A stretch of 64,000 bases of DNA from an uncultured Chryseobacterium sp. (GTDB lineage: Bacteria; Bacteroidota; Bacteroidia; Flavobacteriales; Weeksellaceae): contig NZ_CAKZIK010000029.1 of the NCBI RefSeq assembly GCF_936933875.1, positions 1 to 64,000 on the forward strand. Reading direction: 5' to 3'. Of the stretch, positions 52,784-61,863 are shown in pieces (the first letter of the stretch is position 1; the number at the start of each line of letters is the position of its first letter). The notes below the pieces were generated by a model, which was not told the DNA's origin, did not search any database, and worked only from the letters and a program-made list of their open reading frames with translations. Position numbers and translations under genes: made by a program.

Positions 52784-54166
52784 TTAGTAGCCATACTTTG
52801 TTGAGTGGAAATCCAATTTTTTGAGTCCTGCCTTAATCTCGGGAGCATTCATAAAGAGTTTCCATAAAAATCCCGTTCTGTAATTTTCTATCATTGGTGC
52901 AATTGTTCCCTGATCAATCGCCAAATATCTCGGTGCGTACCAATTGTTATAATGAATGGAAGTTGCATCAAAAGGTCCTGCATTGCCTATAAATTCAGGT
53001 TTCTGAGTGTAAATAAATCTCAGAAAATCCATTGATTCTTTCGGCGAATAAGGAAAACTGCTTAAAGCTGCAGTTGGCGTTACCACACCATTGTCGTTAC
53101 TTGGCATGTGCGCTGTATAACCCACTTTACCGTCTTTATTTCTTGTATAACTAGCTGTTAATCCCCAATAATTTGGACCGTAACCTTTCCAGCCTTTTGG
53201 ATTTTCAACGCAATATTTGTAATCAATCATGACCTGATTTTTATTTAAATCAAAGTAATTTTTGATGTATTTATCGGACAAACCTGTGGGATCGAGACCA
53301 ATGTAGGAATAATGCGCCCAAAACAAGGGTCCACCATATTCCGTTGCTCCATTGTGTTTTACATATAAAGGTAAGCTGTACTTTGTTTTATCGGAAAGAT
53401 AAGTTCCGTTACGTGTCCAACCTTTATAGTAGGTTTCTGCATCGATGGAATATGTTGGTGAAGAAGCCGCTAAAATATAAGTAATCAAGCACTCGTTATA
53501 TCCTTCCAAAGGGAAGTTCATTTCCCACTGATACTCCGGTGACCAATGCCAGTACAAAACTTTTTCGCCACCTTTGGTGTACCAGTTCCACTCTATTCCT
53601 TTCCAAAGTTCGTCACATTTTTTGGCCAGTGCTTTTTCTTCAGCATTTCCGTTTTTAAAATATTCGCGGACCTGAAGAATTCCTGTAGTTAAGAAGGCTG
53701 ATTCTACTAAATCTCCTCCATTATCTTTCTTACCAAACGGAACAGTTTTCCCCGTTTCACCATTAATCCAGTGGCTCCAAGCTCCGTGATAACGGTCTGC
53801 CTTCGCCAAGAAATCCATAATATGATTCAATCTTTGCACGGCTTCTTTCCTGGGAACAAAACCTCTTTCCACTCCTACTAAAAGGGTAGCCAAGCCAAAT
53901 CCAGAACCTCCAGTTGTTACAATCTGTGCATCATTTTCGGGATAAATATTATCTTGATGATAACGCTCGCGTGCTAACAGAGAAGTGGGTTCTGCATAAT
54001 CCCAAAAATATTTTAAAGCATCCCGTTGAACTTTGTCCATGAGTTGAGCGTCTGTCATTTTTGCAGCTTGTTCCTTGGAAATGCTTCCTTCAGGAATAAT
54101 TGTTCCGGAAGTTGTTTTGCAGGAAATTAAACCTAGTATGAATGCTGAGAAGAGTACCTTTTTCAT
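52784..54166 (-). CDS. GH144-type (PF10091) beta-1,2-glucanase, paralog 1
   Basis: A 460-residue lipoprotein; the ATG at 54166 gives the lipobox Cys16 (FILGLISC). The mature protein is the glycoamylase-family (alpha/alpha)6 barrel of PF10091, which CAZy places in GH144, whose characterised members are endo-beta-1,2-glucanases. Blocks include DALKYFWDYAEPTSLLARER, VTTGGSGFGLATLLVGVERG, ADRYHGAWSHWING and WGLTASYTRNKDG. Residues after the Cys (KTTSG) lack the acidic run of a surface-export signal, so a periplasmic location is likely. It follows its paralog with only 5 bases between. Confidence 0.85.
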   Translation of the reverse strand: MKKVLFSAFILGLISCKTTSGTIIPEGSISKEQAAKMTDAQLMDKVQRDALKYFWDYAEPTSLLARERYHQDNIYPENDAQIVTTGGSGFGLATLLVGVERGFVPRKEAVQRLNHIMDFLAKADRYHGAWSHWINGETGKTVPFGKKDNGGDLVESAFLTTGILQVREYFKNGNAEEKALAKKCDELWKGIEWNWYTKGGEKVLYWHWSPEYQWEMNFPLEGYNECLITYILAASSPTYSIDAETYYKGWTRNGTYLSDKTKYSLPLYVKHNGATEYGGPLFWAHYSYIGLDPTGLSDKYIKNYFDLNKNQVMIDYKYCVENPKGWKGYGPNYWGLTASYTRNKDGKVGYTAHMPSNDNGVVTPTAALSSFPYSPKESMDFLRFIYTQKPEFIGNAGPFDATSIHYNNWYAPRYLAIDQGTIAPMIENYRTGFLWKLFMNAPEIKAGLKKLDFHSTKYGY

Positions 54167-54171
54167 ATTAA

Positions 54172-55554
54172 TTAAAATCCATGAGTTGTTGAATGAAATC
54201 CTAGTTTGATAAGCCCCTGTTTTACATCTGGAGCGTTCATAAATAAATTCCAAAGAAATTGGGTTTTATTATTTTCAATCATTGGAGCAATAGTTCCCTG
54301 ATCTATTGCTAAATATCTTGGCGTAACCCAGTTGTAATGTGTAGAATATGCATCATAAGGACCAGCAACGCCAATATATTTAGTATAATTTTCGTTATAT
54401 AAAAACCGCAAATAATTCATGGATTCGGTTGGTGTATAAGGCATATTCGAAATTGCAGCTGTAGGAGAAATTACACCTAAATCATTTGCAGGCTGATGCG
54501 CAGCATATCCTGTTGAACCATCTACATTTCTTGAGTAACTTGCGGTAAGTCCCCAGTTCTTTGCGCTGTACCCAGACCAGCTTTTTGGATTGGCAAGACA
54601 ATACTGATACATTATTTTCGCATGATTAATCACTGCATTTCCGTAGTTAAGATAATCGTCGGAAAGTCCGCGTGGGTCTAACCCTAAAAAGGAATAATGA
54701 GACCAAAACATCGGCCCTACATTTCCAGAAACTCCATTATGAGAAACCACAACCGGAATTCCATACTGAACACCACCACTTACGATTCCGCCGTTTCTTG
54801 CCCACCCCTGCTGATATACAGTTTTTTCTATAGAAAAATTGGGTGATGCTGCAGCCAAAACATAGGTAATTAACGTTTCATCATATCCCTGAAGCTTATG
54901 ATTCATCTGAAATTGATAACTTGGAGACCAATGCCAATAAAGTATATTTTGTCCCTGTGTGTACCAGTTCCATTCAACCCCTTTCCATAATTCATCTGCT
55001 TTTTGCGCAAGCGCTTGTTCAGTTGCATCAGAAGAAGTTTTGAAAAATTCCCGGACGCAAATGAGACCTTGCACCAAAAAAGCAGTTTCTACAAGATCAC
55101 CACCGTTATCCATATTTCCGAAAGGAATAACTTTTCCTGTACTTCCATTAATCCAGTGTGGCCACGCTCCATGGAAACGATCTGCATTTTGTAAAAAATT
55201 AAGAGCTGTAGTTAGTCTTGAAACCGCTTCGCTCCTGCTTACCGTACCATTCTTAATTCCAACCAGAATAGTCATCAAACCAAATCCCGAACCTCCCGTT
55301 GTTATGATATTTGCGTCAAGTGTTGTGTTATCTGTATGATATCTTTCGCGTGCAAGTTTAGAATTTGTTTCAGCATAATCCCAAAAATATTTCAATGCAT
55401 CTTTTTGCACCATATCAATAATCTGTACATCTGTATAAGTTGTATTTACAGGGGGATTTGGTGTTGGTGTTGGTGGTGATGGGGAACGACTATCTTCTCC
55501 CGAACAATTCTGAAATAGTATTGCGACTGAAAAAAGCCAAATAATTATTTTCAT
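54172..55554 (-). CDS. GH144-type (PF10091) beta-1,2-glucanase, paralog 2
   Basis: A 460-residue lipoprotein with lipobox Cys17 (AILFQNC) followed by SGED and a Pro/Ser/Thr linker (SPSPPTPTPNPP). The catalytic domain is the same PF10091 barrel as paralog 1 (ALKYFWDYAETNSKLARERY, ITTGGSGFGLMTILVGIKNG, ADRFHGAWPHWINGSTG). The two proteins are clear tandem duplicates with different leader regions. The acidic residues after the Cys resemble a surface-export signal. Confidence 0.85.
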   Translation of the reverse strand: MKIIIWLFSVAILFQNCSGEDSRSPSPPTPTPNPPVNTTYTDVQIIDMVQKDALKYFWDYAETNSKLARERYHTDNTTLDANIITTGGSGFGLMTILVGIKNGTVSRSEAVSRLTTALNFLQNADRFHGAWPHWINGSTGKVIPFGNMDNGGDLVETAFLVQGLICVREFFKTSSDATEQALAQKADELWKGVEWNWYTQGQNILYWHWSPSYQFQMNHKLQGYDETLITYVLAAASPNFSIEKTVYQQGWARNGGIVSGGVQYGIPVVVSHNGVSGNVGPMFWSHYSFLGLDPRGLSDDYLNYGNAVINHAKIMYQYCLANPKSWSGYSAKNWGLTASYSRNVDGSTGYAAHQPANDLGVISPTAAISNMPYTPTESMNYLRFLYNENYTKYIGVAGPYDAYSTHYNWVTPRYLAIDQGTIAPMIENNKTQFLWNLFMNAPDVKQGLIKLGFHSTTHGF

Positions 55555-55581
55555 ATTAATAAGTGATTTTGATATTAAATA

Positions 55582-55611
55582 AAAGAGACTGACTAAAAAA
55601 TCAGTCTCTTT
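55582..55611 (-). terminator. Intra-locus hairpin between the LamG and GH144 genes
   Basis: Perfect 11-bp stem AAAGAGACTGA/TCAGTCTCTTT with an 8-base loop, followed on the minus strand by TTATTTAA. It could be a partial terminator separating the SusCD-binding-protein part from the enzymes. Confidence 0.65.
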
Positions 55612-55631
55612 GACTTTTTAAATATTCTGCA

Positions 55632-57353
55632 TTAGTTCATGAGCTGCAGAATTTCCTGATCTGTTAAAGTTCGATTGAAGAAACGAAGTTCATCCATTGC
55701 ACTTTGATCTGATAAGTGGTTCCAGTAAGAGAAAGAAGGACCACCTGCTCCAATATTCACCGTGTTGGTATTGGTCCAGCTAACCGGTGACGTAAAGTTA
55801 GAAGTAGTCTTCAAAACTCCGTTAAGATAAATTTTTGAAGATGTTGGAGAAACTGCAACAGCTACATGAACCCACGCTCCTTCTGCTACGTTTATGACAC
55901 CTCCATCATTCCAACTTTCGCCAGCTGCGCCTAAACCGAGGTTCAGTTTTATCCTCTGTTCAGTTGCGCTGCCTTCCCTAAATATTCGGAAACCTTTGTT
56001 TCTGTCTTCAGCAACCGATGGATCGCCAACAACTACAAGACCTGCTCTATCCGGAGAAGCATTTACTTTGTACCAAAAAGCAACTGTAAACGATGTAGAG
56101 AACAATCCAGCAGAAGGATAATTAAGATAAGAATCTGCTGCGCCTTTATAAGAATTGCTTCCTACTTTGGCTATTCCTGCAAAACTAGGAGTACCTACTG
56201 TAGTTGCGTTGACATTGGTTACTCTGTTATTATATTTCCCATCAAAAGGCATGTACAGTGTTTCTCCACTAAGAGGTGTATAAGCTGTTCCTGCAATGGT
56301 TTGCACTTCAAACTGTGTAAGCGCTTTATTGAACATTCTCAGTTCATCCATTTTGCTGGTGTCAGAGAGATGATTATAATATGCAAATGTAGGAGCACCA
56401 GAACCAATTGACATTGCTGTTGTACCTGTCCAATTTATTGGACTTGTAAAATTAGCAGTATTTTGAAGTTCGCCATTAAAGTAAATTTTACTTTGTGTAC
56501 TCGAAATTGTAAATGCAATATGTACCCATCCACCTACACCAACTGGTAAAACCCCACCGTCATTCCAACTTTCCGCTGAGCCTGTTCCTACATTTAATTT
56601 AATTCGTTGCTGAGTTCCACTTCCTTCTCTAAAGAGTCTGAAACCTTTGGTTCTATCTTGGTTCGCAGCTGTTCCGACAGCCAGAAGCCCCGCTCTATCG
56701 GGCGTACCACTCACTTTGTACCAAAAAGATCCACTAATTTCAGTAGTTGCAAAACTTGTTGTTGGGAAAGTAAGGTAATTACCAGTACCAGCAACGTATG
56801 AATTTGTCGTCCCCTGTGCACCTTCACTTCCATAACCCGGGCTGCCAACTTCTGTTGCAGGAGTTGCACTTACATATTCATAGAAGTTTCCGTCGAAAGG
56901 CATGTAGAAAACCTCCCCATCATATTTTTTTACATATGGATCTGCTTGTTTCTTGGTGAAAGCAGCAGTTTTTGTAATTACATTGTTATCAGAGTCGGTT
57001 GCGATAATTGTAATATTGTGATCTCCATTACCAATATTGCTAACTACTAAATTATCAACTACAACATGTTTCACATCAGTAAAACTTGATTGGTTGTAAA
57101 TTTCAGTATTATCATATTTTACAACTATATTTTTAATTGCAATATCATCAGTAACTTCAAACTTCACCGTAGTGGAAGTTGTTGGCTGGATACTCTGAAT
57201 TACCGTTGATCCGTTAGCATTTGGACTGATAAATGTAATTCCAGCTCCATCTAAAGGATATTCTCCCAATGGATCTCTGTCGAAATTTTGGCAAGAAAAT
57301 ACGAGTAGTAGAACTGTAAAAAAACTTAAAATTTTAAAAATATTTCGTTTCAT
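55632..57353 (-). CDS. Two-LamG surface glycan-binding lipoprotein (SGBP-like)
   Basis: A 573-residue lipoprotein with lipobox Cys21 (VLLLVFSC) and acidic residues after it (QNFDRDP). Residues about 40-140 form an Ig-like domain (VKFEVTDDIAIKNIVVKYD). Two laminin-G/concanavalin-type domains follow, about 148-355 and 365-573. The pair share long blocks, such as FWYKVSGTPDRAGLLAVG versus FWYKVNASPDRAGLVVVG and KGFRLFREGSGTQQRIKLN versus KGFRIFREGSATEQRIKLN. It fits a surface binding protein in a PUL. It starts 10 bases behind susD. Confidence 0.82.
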   Translation of the reverse strand: MKRNIFKILSFFTVLLLVFSCQNFDRDPLGEYPLDGAGITFISPNANGSTVIQSIQPTTSTTVKFEVTDDIAIKNIVVKYDNTEIYNQSSFTDVKHVVVDNLVVSNIGNGDHNITIIATDSDNNVITKTAAFTKKQADPYVKKYDGEVFYMPFDGNFYEYVSATPATEVGSPGYGSEGAQGTTNSYVAGTGNYLTFPTTSFATTEISGSFWYKVSGTPDRAGLLAVGTAANQDRTKGFRLFREGSGTQQRIKLNVGTGSAESWNDGGVLPVGVGGWVHIAFTISSTQSKIYFNGELQNTANFTSPINWTGTTAMSIGSGAPTFAYYNHLSDTSKMDELRMFNKALTQFEVQTIAGTAYTPLSGETLYMPFDGKYNNRVTNVNATTVGTPSFAGIAKVGSNSYKGAADSYLNYPSAGLFSTSFTVAFWYKVNASPDRAGLVVVGDPSVAEDRNKGFRIFREGSATEQRIKLNLGLGAAGESWNDGGVINVAEGAWVHVAVAVSPTSSKIYLNGVLKTTSNFTSPVSWTNTNTVNIGAGGPSFSYWNHLSDQSAMDELRFFNRTLTDQEILQLMN

Positions 57354-57363
57354 TTCTTTTCAA

Positions 57364-58824
57364 TTAATAATTAGGATTCTGTACTAATACACCCTGCGCT
57401 TTATCTATCGCAGCCTGAGGAATTGGAAAATATTTATTTCTGTCCTGGTACCCCAAAGTTGCCAAAACAGTATTTGCATCTCCCCACCGTACTAAGTCGT
57501 AAAACCGTTCGAACTCCATACCGAATTCTACTCTTCTTTCCTGTTTAATTTTAGCCATCGTTGCTGCAGTATTGGCTAAACCAGCGCGTGTTCTAATTAA
57601 ATTAAGATAAGTGCTTGCTCTTCCTATGTCGCCTGTTTGCATTGCTGCTTCAGAAGCCATCAACACCACATCAGCATAACGCAGGAACTTAATATTTTCC
57701 CAGTGATTTTTGTTTTGAGCATACGCTATTCTTTCTGATGGATAAGTATACGCTTTTCCGTTCCAGTATTTTTGAGCCAAAGGTGGAGATGCAGGTAGTG
57801 TTGAAAGCCCATAAATATCTGGTTGCCCAGACTGCATAATGGTCGTTTTTTTACGGACATCACCTGCTTCATATGCATCTACTAAACTTTGTGCGGGTAC
57901 ATTGAAGCCCCATCCTAAATCCCAAGTTCCTGTTCCTCTTACTCCCTGACTTTCAAAGAAATTATTGGAATATTTGGTAGGATAATCGTAAGATTTCTGA
58001 ACTTCGAAAATAGATTCTTTAGAATTATTTCCTGCTTTGGTAAATTCTGCATCGTAAGATGAGTTTAACTGATAAACTCCTGAATTGATGACTTTTTCTG
58101 AAAATTCTAATGCTTTTGTCCAGTTACCCTGATAAAGGTATAATTTAGCGATTAGCGTATTGGCCATTCCTTTTGTAGCTCTTCCGAGATATGCGCTTTG
58201 CCATTGTGCCGGAAGTACAGCCTCAGCTTCGGTAAGATCCTTCAGAATCTGCGCATCTACTTCAGCAATAGTATTTTTCGCCGCAATCTCATCCTGCGGA
58301 ACGTCAATGGTTTTTAAATTTACTGGTACTTCACCAAAATCTCTTCTCAACTGAAAGTAGCAAAATGCTCTCACCGCTTTCGCTTCTGCAATATTTACTT
58401 TTGTAGGTTCAGAAGTATCACCAGAAGCTTCTGCAGAATTGATTAATTCATTGGCGTCATAAATAATTTTATAATGACCATTCCAGGAATTGGTAATATG
58501 ACCGTTTGTGGCAACATAACCAAATTTATCAAAAACGTTTCCATCTGCAGCTGCGTCGGACGATGTACTGCCTTTCTCATTATCGTCAGCTCTTATACAA
58601 TGGGTCCAAACGTAGGAAAAATCACTTACACCACCTTGTGTCCTTAATCCTGAGTATAAACCAAATGCAAGAGCTTCGTAACCTCCAACGGAAGCTTCAT
58701 CCAATACAGGACGTCCTTCAGGTTTTAAATCAAGCCATTCATCTGTACAACTTTGAACAGTAAAAAGTCCTAAAGAAGAAAAAAATGCACTGGCTATTAA
58801 ATTTTTAAATACTTTTATTTTCAT
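57364..58824 (-). CDS. SusD/RagB-family outer-membrane lipoprotein
   Basis: A 486-residue surface lipoprotein; the ATG at 58824 gives a signal ending in lipobox Cys26 (LFTVQSC) followed by TDEWLDLKPEGRP, as in SusD. It forms the lid over the SusC channel and binds glycan. The TPR-like helices include IAEAKAVRAFCYFQLRRDFG and the C-terminal RRVEFGMEFERFYDLVRWGD, the most conserved SusD block. The gene starts 10 bases after the SusC stop. Confidence 0.94.
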   Translation of the reverse strand: MKIKVFKNLIASAFFSSLGLFTVQSCTDEWLDLKPEGRPVLDEASVGGYEALAFGLYSGLRTQGGVSDFSYVWTHCIRADDNEKGSTSSDAAADGNVFDKFGYVATNGHITNSWNGHYKIIYDANELINSAEASGDTSEPTKVNIAEAKAVRAFCYFQLRRDFGEVPVNLKTIDVPQDEIAAKNTIAEVDAQILKDLTEAEAVLPAQWQSAYLGRATKGMANTLIAKLYLYQGNWTKALEFSEKVINSGVYQLNSSYDAEFTKAGNNSKESIFEVQKSYDYPTKYSNNFFESQGVRGTGTWDLGWGFNVPAQSLVDAYEAGDVRKKTTIMQSGQPDIYGLSTLPASPPLAQKYWNGKAYTYPSERIAYAQNKNHWENIKFLRYADVVLMASEAAMQTGDIGRASTYLNLIRTRAGLANTAATMAKIKQERRVEFGMEFERFYDLVRWGDANTVLATLGYQDRNKYFPIPQAAIDKAQGVLVQNPNY

Positions 58825-58834
58825 TTCTGTTGTT

Positions 58835-61666
58835 TTAGAATGTAACATTAATACCAAAACTTGTTATTCTTGGATTGGGATATCCACTATTATTGACCCC
58901 AAATTCCGTTGCGCCACCCCCAAATTCAGGTGTAAAAGCGTTAACGTTATCCCAGGTTTTTAAGTTCTGAACATTAAAATATAATTTTAAAGCCTGTACA
59001 CCGAGCCCTTCAATTAAACTTTTTTGGAAATTATAACCCAATTGTACGTTTCTTATTCTAAAGAAACTTCCATCTTCAATCATATAAGTGGAGTTTTCTC
59101 TGTTATATGCGGAACCAGAATAACTTCGTGGCTCCCAGTTTGATGTTCCCTGAGAGGTCCATCTGTCCATTCTTTCTGTACGGTAATTAAATGGTGCAAA
59201 TGAATTTCCGTTACCCCAGTTTCTGAAAACTTCATTACCGTAAACGCCATAAAAATCAGCATTAACGAAAAATCCTTTATAATCACCTCCTATGCTAACC
59301 CCGTAAGTGAAATCTGGAGTTGGATCACCAATCATCGTTCTGTCAGCGGGTGTAATAACACCATCGCCATTTACATCTTTATAGATAAAATCTCCTGGAG
59401 CTACAGTACCGATATTAGACTGTGGTAGAGATGCAATATGTGCGTAGGTTTGATAGATCCCTAAAACTTCGTACCCATAAAATGCTCCTACCGGCATTCC
59501 TGCTTTGTAAATTGCAGGACCATAGTAAGAAACATCTCCCTCGCCAAAAGTTTTTAAAACTTTAGTTTTTGTGGTAGTTAAATTTCCATTAATATAGTAG
59601 TTAAAATTATCTGAAACTCTATCCTTCCAACCCAAAGCAAACTCAAACCCTTTCGCTTCTATAGACCCCGCATTCATAAAGAAATTAGGATTACCGGTTA
59701 CATAATTCAGCAAATCTGTAGTTTCTTTATTATAATAAGTAGCATCAAAACTCAGTTTTCTGCCTAACATCAAAGATTCAAACCCTACCTCATAAGATTT
59801 TAAATGTTCCCATTTTAGGTCTGTTGCTTCTTCGTAAGCTTTAACAAAGGCTGGATAAAGATTTCCATTAAATACTCCGGTACCACCTTCCACATATACA
59901 GGATATCCAAAATAACTGTAAGGCGTATATTGGTTACCCAAATCGCCATAAGATGCTTTCAGTTTAAGATAATTCAAGAAAGAAACATCTTTCATAAAAT
60001 CTTCTTTGGTAACTTCCCAAGCTCCACCTAAAGCCCAGAACCAATCAAATCTGTTACCAGAAGCTAACTGAGAAGACCCGTCATTACGTAGAGAGGCATT
60101 TAGCATATACTTATTTTTGAAGTTATATAGCATCCTTCCGAAATAAGAAACCTGACGCTGTTTGTATGCTCCAGTATTTACCGCTTTTGTTGTAGCATCA
60201 ACAAAATCGGAATGAAGATACCAGAAGCGCGAATTGTACGGAATCTGACCCAAAGGATTGGTAAGACTTCCTCTTGCACTACCCTTCATTTCAGAATATT
60301 CTCTGTTGATCGTTTCAAAACCGGCCATTAAAGTTAAATCGTGAAATCCAAACTTGTTTTTATATGTTAGCAATTGGTTTTGTTGGAAACTAATGTCACG
60401 GTTTTCAAATTGGTTGATTCCGGTAAGCAAATTTCCTGCGTAAGGCGTAGAAGTATTTGTTTCCGCAACATACACGTCAAAAATTGGCGTATAGCCTCTT
60501 CCTGTACCATTTCTGTAGGTTAAATAATAGTTGGATCTAAATGTGAAGTTTTTCCAAAAGTCAAACTCCAAATATGCATTAGGATTAAACTGAAAATCTT
60601 TGTTAAGCTGCGTATTTGCCATTCCATCTACCACTGCAAGCGGATTTCCAATTTGCGCGGCACCAATTTGTTGAGGAAGAGAATTGTAAAGCCCATAATA
60701 ATTACCAGCAATTAGATTTATAGGTGCTACAACAGGGGTTGCATTCAGAGCAGATTGGAAATTTCTTAACTGTGGAAGCTTGGAATAGGAACCCGTCATC
60801 CCCATTCCGGCTCTAATTGCACTGGTTATTTTCAGATCATCATTAAATTTGAAAGTCATTCTGTCGAACTTTTCATTTTTAATGGATCCTTCTTCTGTTT
60901 GATAACCAAATGAAAAACTCACACGGTTCTTATCATTTCCATTAGAAATTGTTACCGAGTTTTGGTTTATAACAGCTCCTTTTTTGCTAATAACGTCAAT
61001 CCAGTTGGTATCTGCATTAAAAATGTTAAAAAGTGAGTACTCCGGTAAACCTTGGTAAGCTAAATCTTCATTAAAAAGTGTTTTGAACTGTTCAGCATTC
61101 GTAAGATCTGGTCTTCCGTCAAAAGATTTTACACCGATGGACGAAGTAAGATTTACAGATGTTCTTCCCGATTTTGCCCTTTTTGTGGTAACGATAATCG
61201 CACCGTTTGCTCCACGGTTACCAAAAATCGCCAGTGAGGAAGGATCTTTCAAAACTTCCATGGATTCAATGTCCGCAGGATTCAGAAAGTCGATGTTATT
61301 AGCAAAAACACCATCAACGATATAAACCGGTTGCGTTTGATTGATTGTTACTGTCCCTCTAATTCTTACATCCGCCTGAGATCCAGGTTGTCCGGAATTA
61401 ACAATGGATAAACCGGCGACTTGACCTTGTAACGAGTTCACTGGGTTGGAGTTCGGTTTGTCTGCCACAACGCTTCCGTCCACCCTCGCAATAGAACCAG
61501 TAAGATCTCTTTTTTTTGCAGCGCCGTAACCAATTACCACAATTTCTTCAATTTTGTTTTCTTTGGTAGCTGTGGTGTCACTTGGTGTTTGCTGTGCCTG
61601 CAAACTACCGATACCAAAGTAAAAGGCAGCAATTAGGCAAGGTAATTTAAGATTACTTATTTTCAT
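58835..61666 (-). CDS. SusC/RagA-family TonB-dependent receptor
   Basis: A 943-residue outer-membrane transporter with signal peptide (FYFGIGSLQAQQ). After a short linker comes a TonB-box-like EEIVVIGYGAAKKRDLTGSI (SusC-type start of the plug), then the plug (LQGQVAGLSIVNSGQPGSQ, IRGTVTINQTQPVYIVDG, LKDPSSLAIFGNRGANG) and a 22-strand barrel. The carboxypeptidase-regulatory-like domain that precedes the plug in many SusC proteins is absent. It imports oligosaccharides with SusD using TonB energy. Confidence 0.95.
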   Translation of the reverse strand: MKISNLKLPCLIAAFYFGIGSLQAQQTPSDTTATKENKIEEIVVIGYGAAKKRDLTGSIARVDGSVVADKPNSNPVNSLQGQVAGLSIVNSGQPGSQADVRIRGTVTINQTQPVYIVDGVFANNIDFLNPADIESMEVLKDPSSLAIFGNRGANGAIIVTTKRAKSGRTSVNLTSSIGVKSFDGRPDLTNAEQFKTLFNEDLAYQGLPEYSLFNIFNADTNWIDVISKKGAVINQNSVTISNGNDKNRVSFSFGYQTEEGSIKNEKFDRMTFKFNDDLKITSAIRAGMGMTGSYSKLPQLRNFQSALNATPVVAPINLIAGNYYGLYNSLPQQIGAAQIGNPLAVVDGMANTQLNKDFQFNPNAYLEFDFWKNFTFRSNYYLTYRNGTGRGYTPIFDVYVAETNTSTPYAGNLLTGINQFENRDISFQQNQLLTYKNKFGFHDLTLMAGFETINREYSEMKGSARGSLTNPLGQIPYNSRFWYLHSDFVDATTKAVNTGAYKQRQVSYFGRMLYNFKNKYMLNASLRNDGSSQLASGNRFDWFWALGGAWEVTKEDFMKDVSFLNYLKLKASYGDLGNQYTPYSYFGYPVYVEGGTGVFNGNLYPAFVKAYEEATDLKWEHLKSYEVGFESLMLGRKLSFDATYYNKETTDLLNYVTGNPNFFMNAGSIEAKGFEFALGWKDRVSDNFNYYINGNLTTTKTKVLKTFGEGDVSYYGPAIYKAGMPVGAFYGYEVLGIYQTYAHIASLPQSNIGTVAPGDFIYKDVNGDGVITPADRTMIGDPTPDFTYGVSIGGDYKGFFVNADFYGVYGNEVFRNWGNGNSFAPFNYRTERMDRWTSQGTSNWEPRSYSGSAYNRENSTYMIEDGSFFRIRNVQLGYNFQKSLIEGLGVQALKLYFNVQNLKTWDNVNAFTPEFGGGATEFGVNNSGYPNPRITSFGINVTF

Positions 61667-61726
61667 ATAGTTAAACTTTTTTGTTAGTTTTTCACTTGTT
61701 CTCCTGCATAATCATACTTATTATCT

Positions 61727-61734
61727 CAAAGTTA
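61727..61734 (-). promoter_or_regulatory. Possible -7 element for the susC operon
   Basis: TAACTTTG on the minus strand, about 60 bases before the susC ATG. The -33 region reads GTTAAA rather than TTTG. The leader between is A/T rich without a clear hairpin. Confidence 0.4.
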
Positions 61735-61863
61735 GAAAATAAATTTAATACTATTTAACTTTTTTTACTTTTTATTTATGATAAAATTATGCGAGAAACT
61801 TATATGATTTTTTGGCTTGATATTTGAGAGTTTCAAAATATAATAACTTCAAAATCATTTGAA

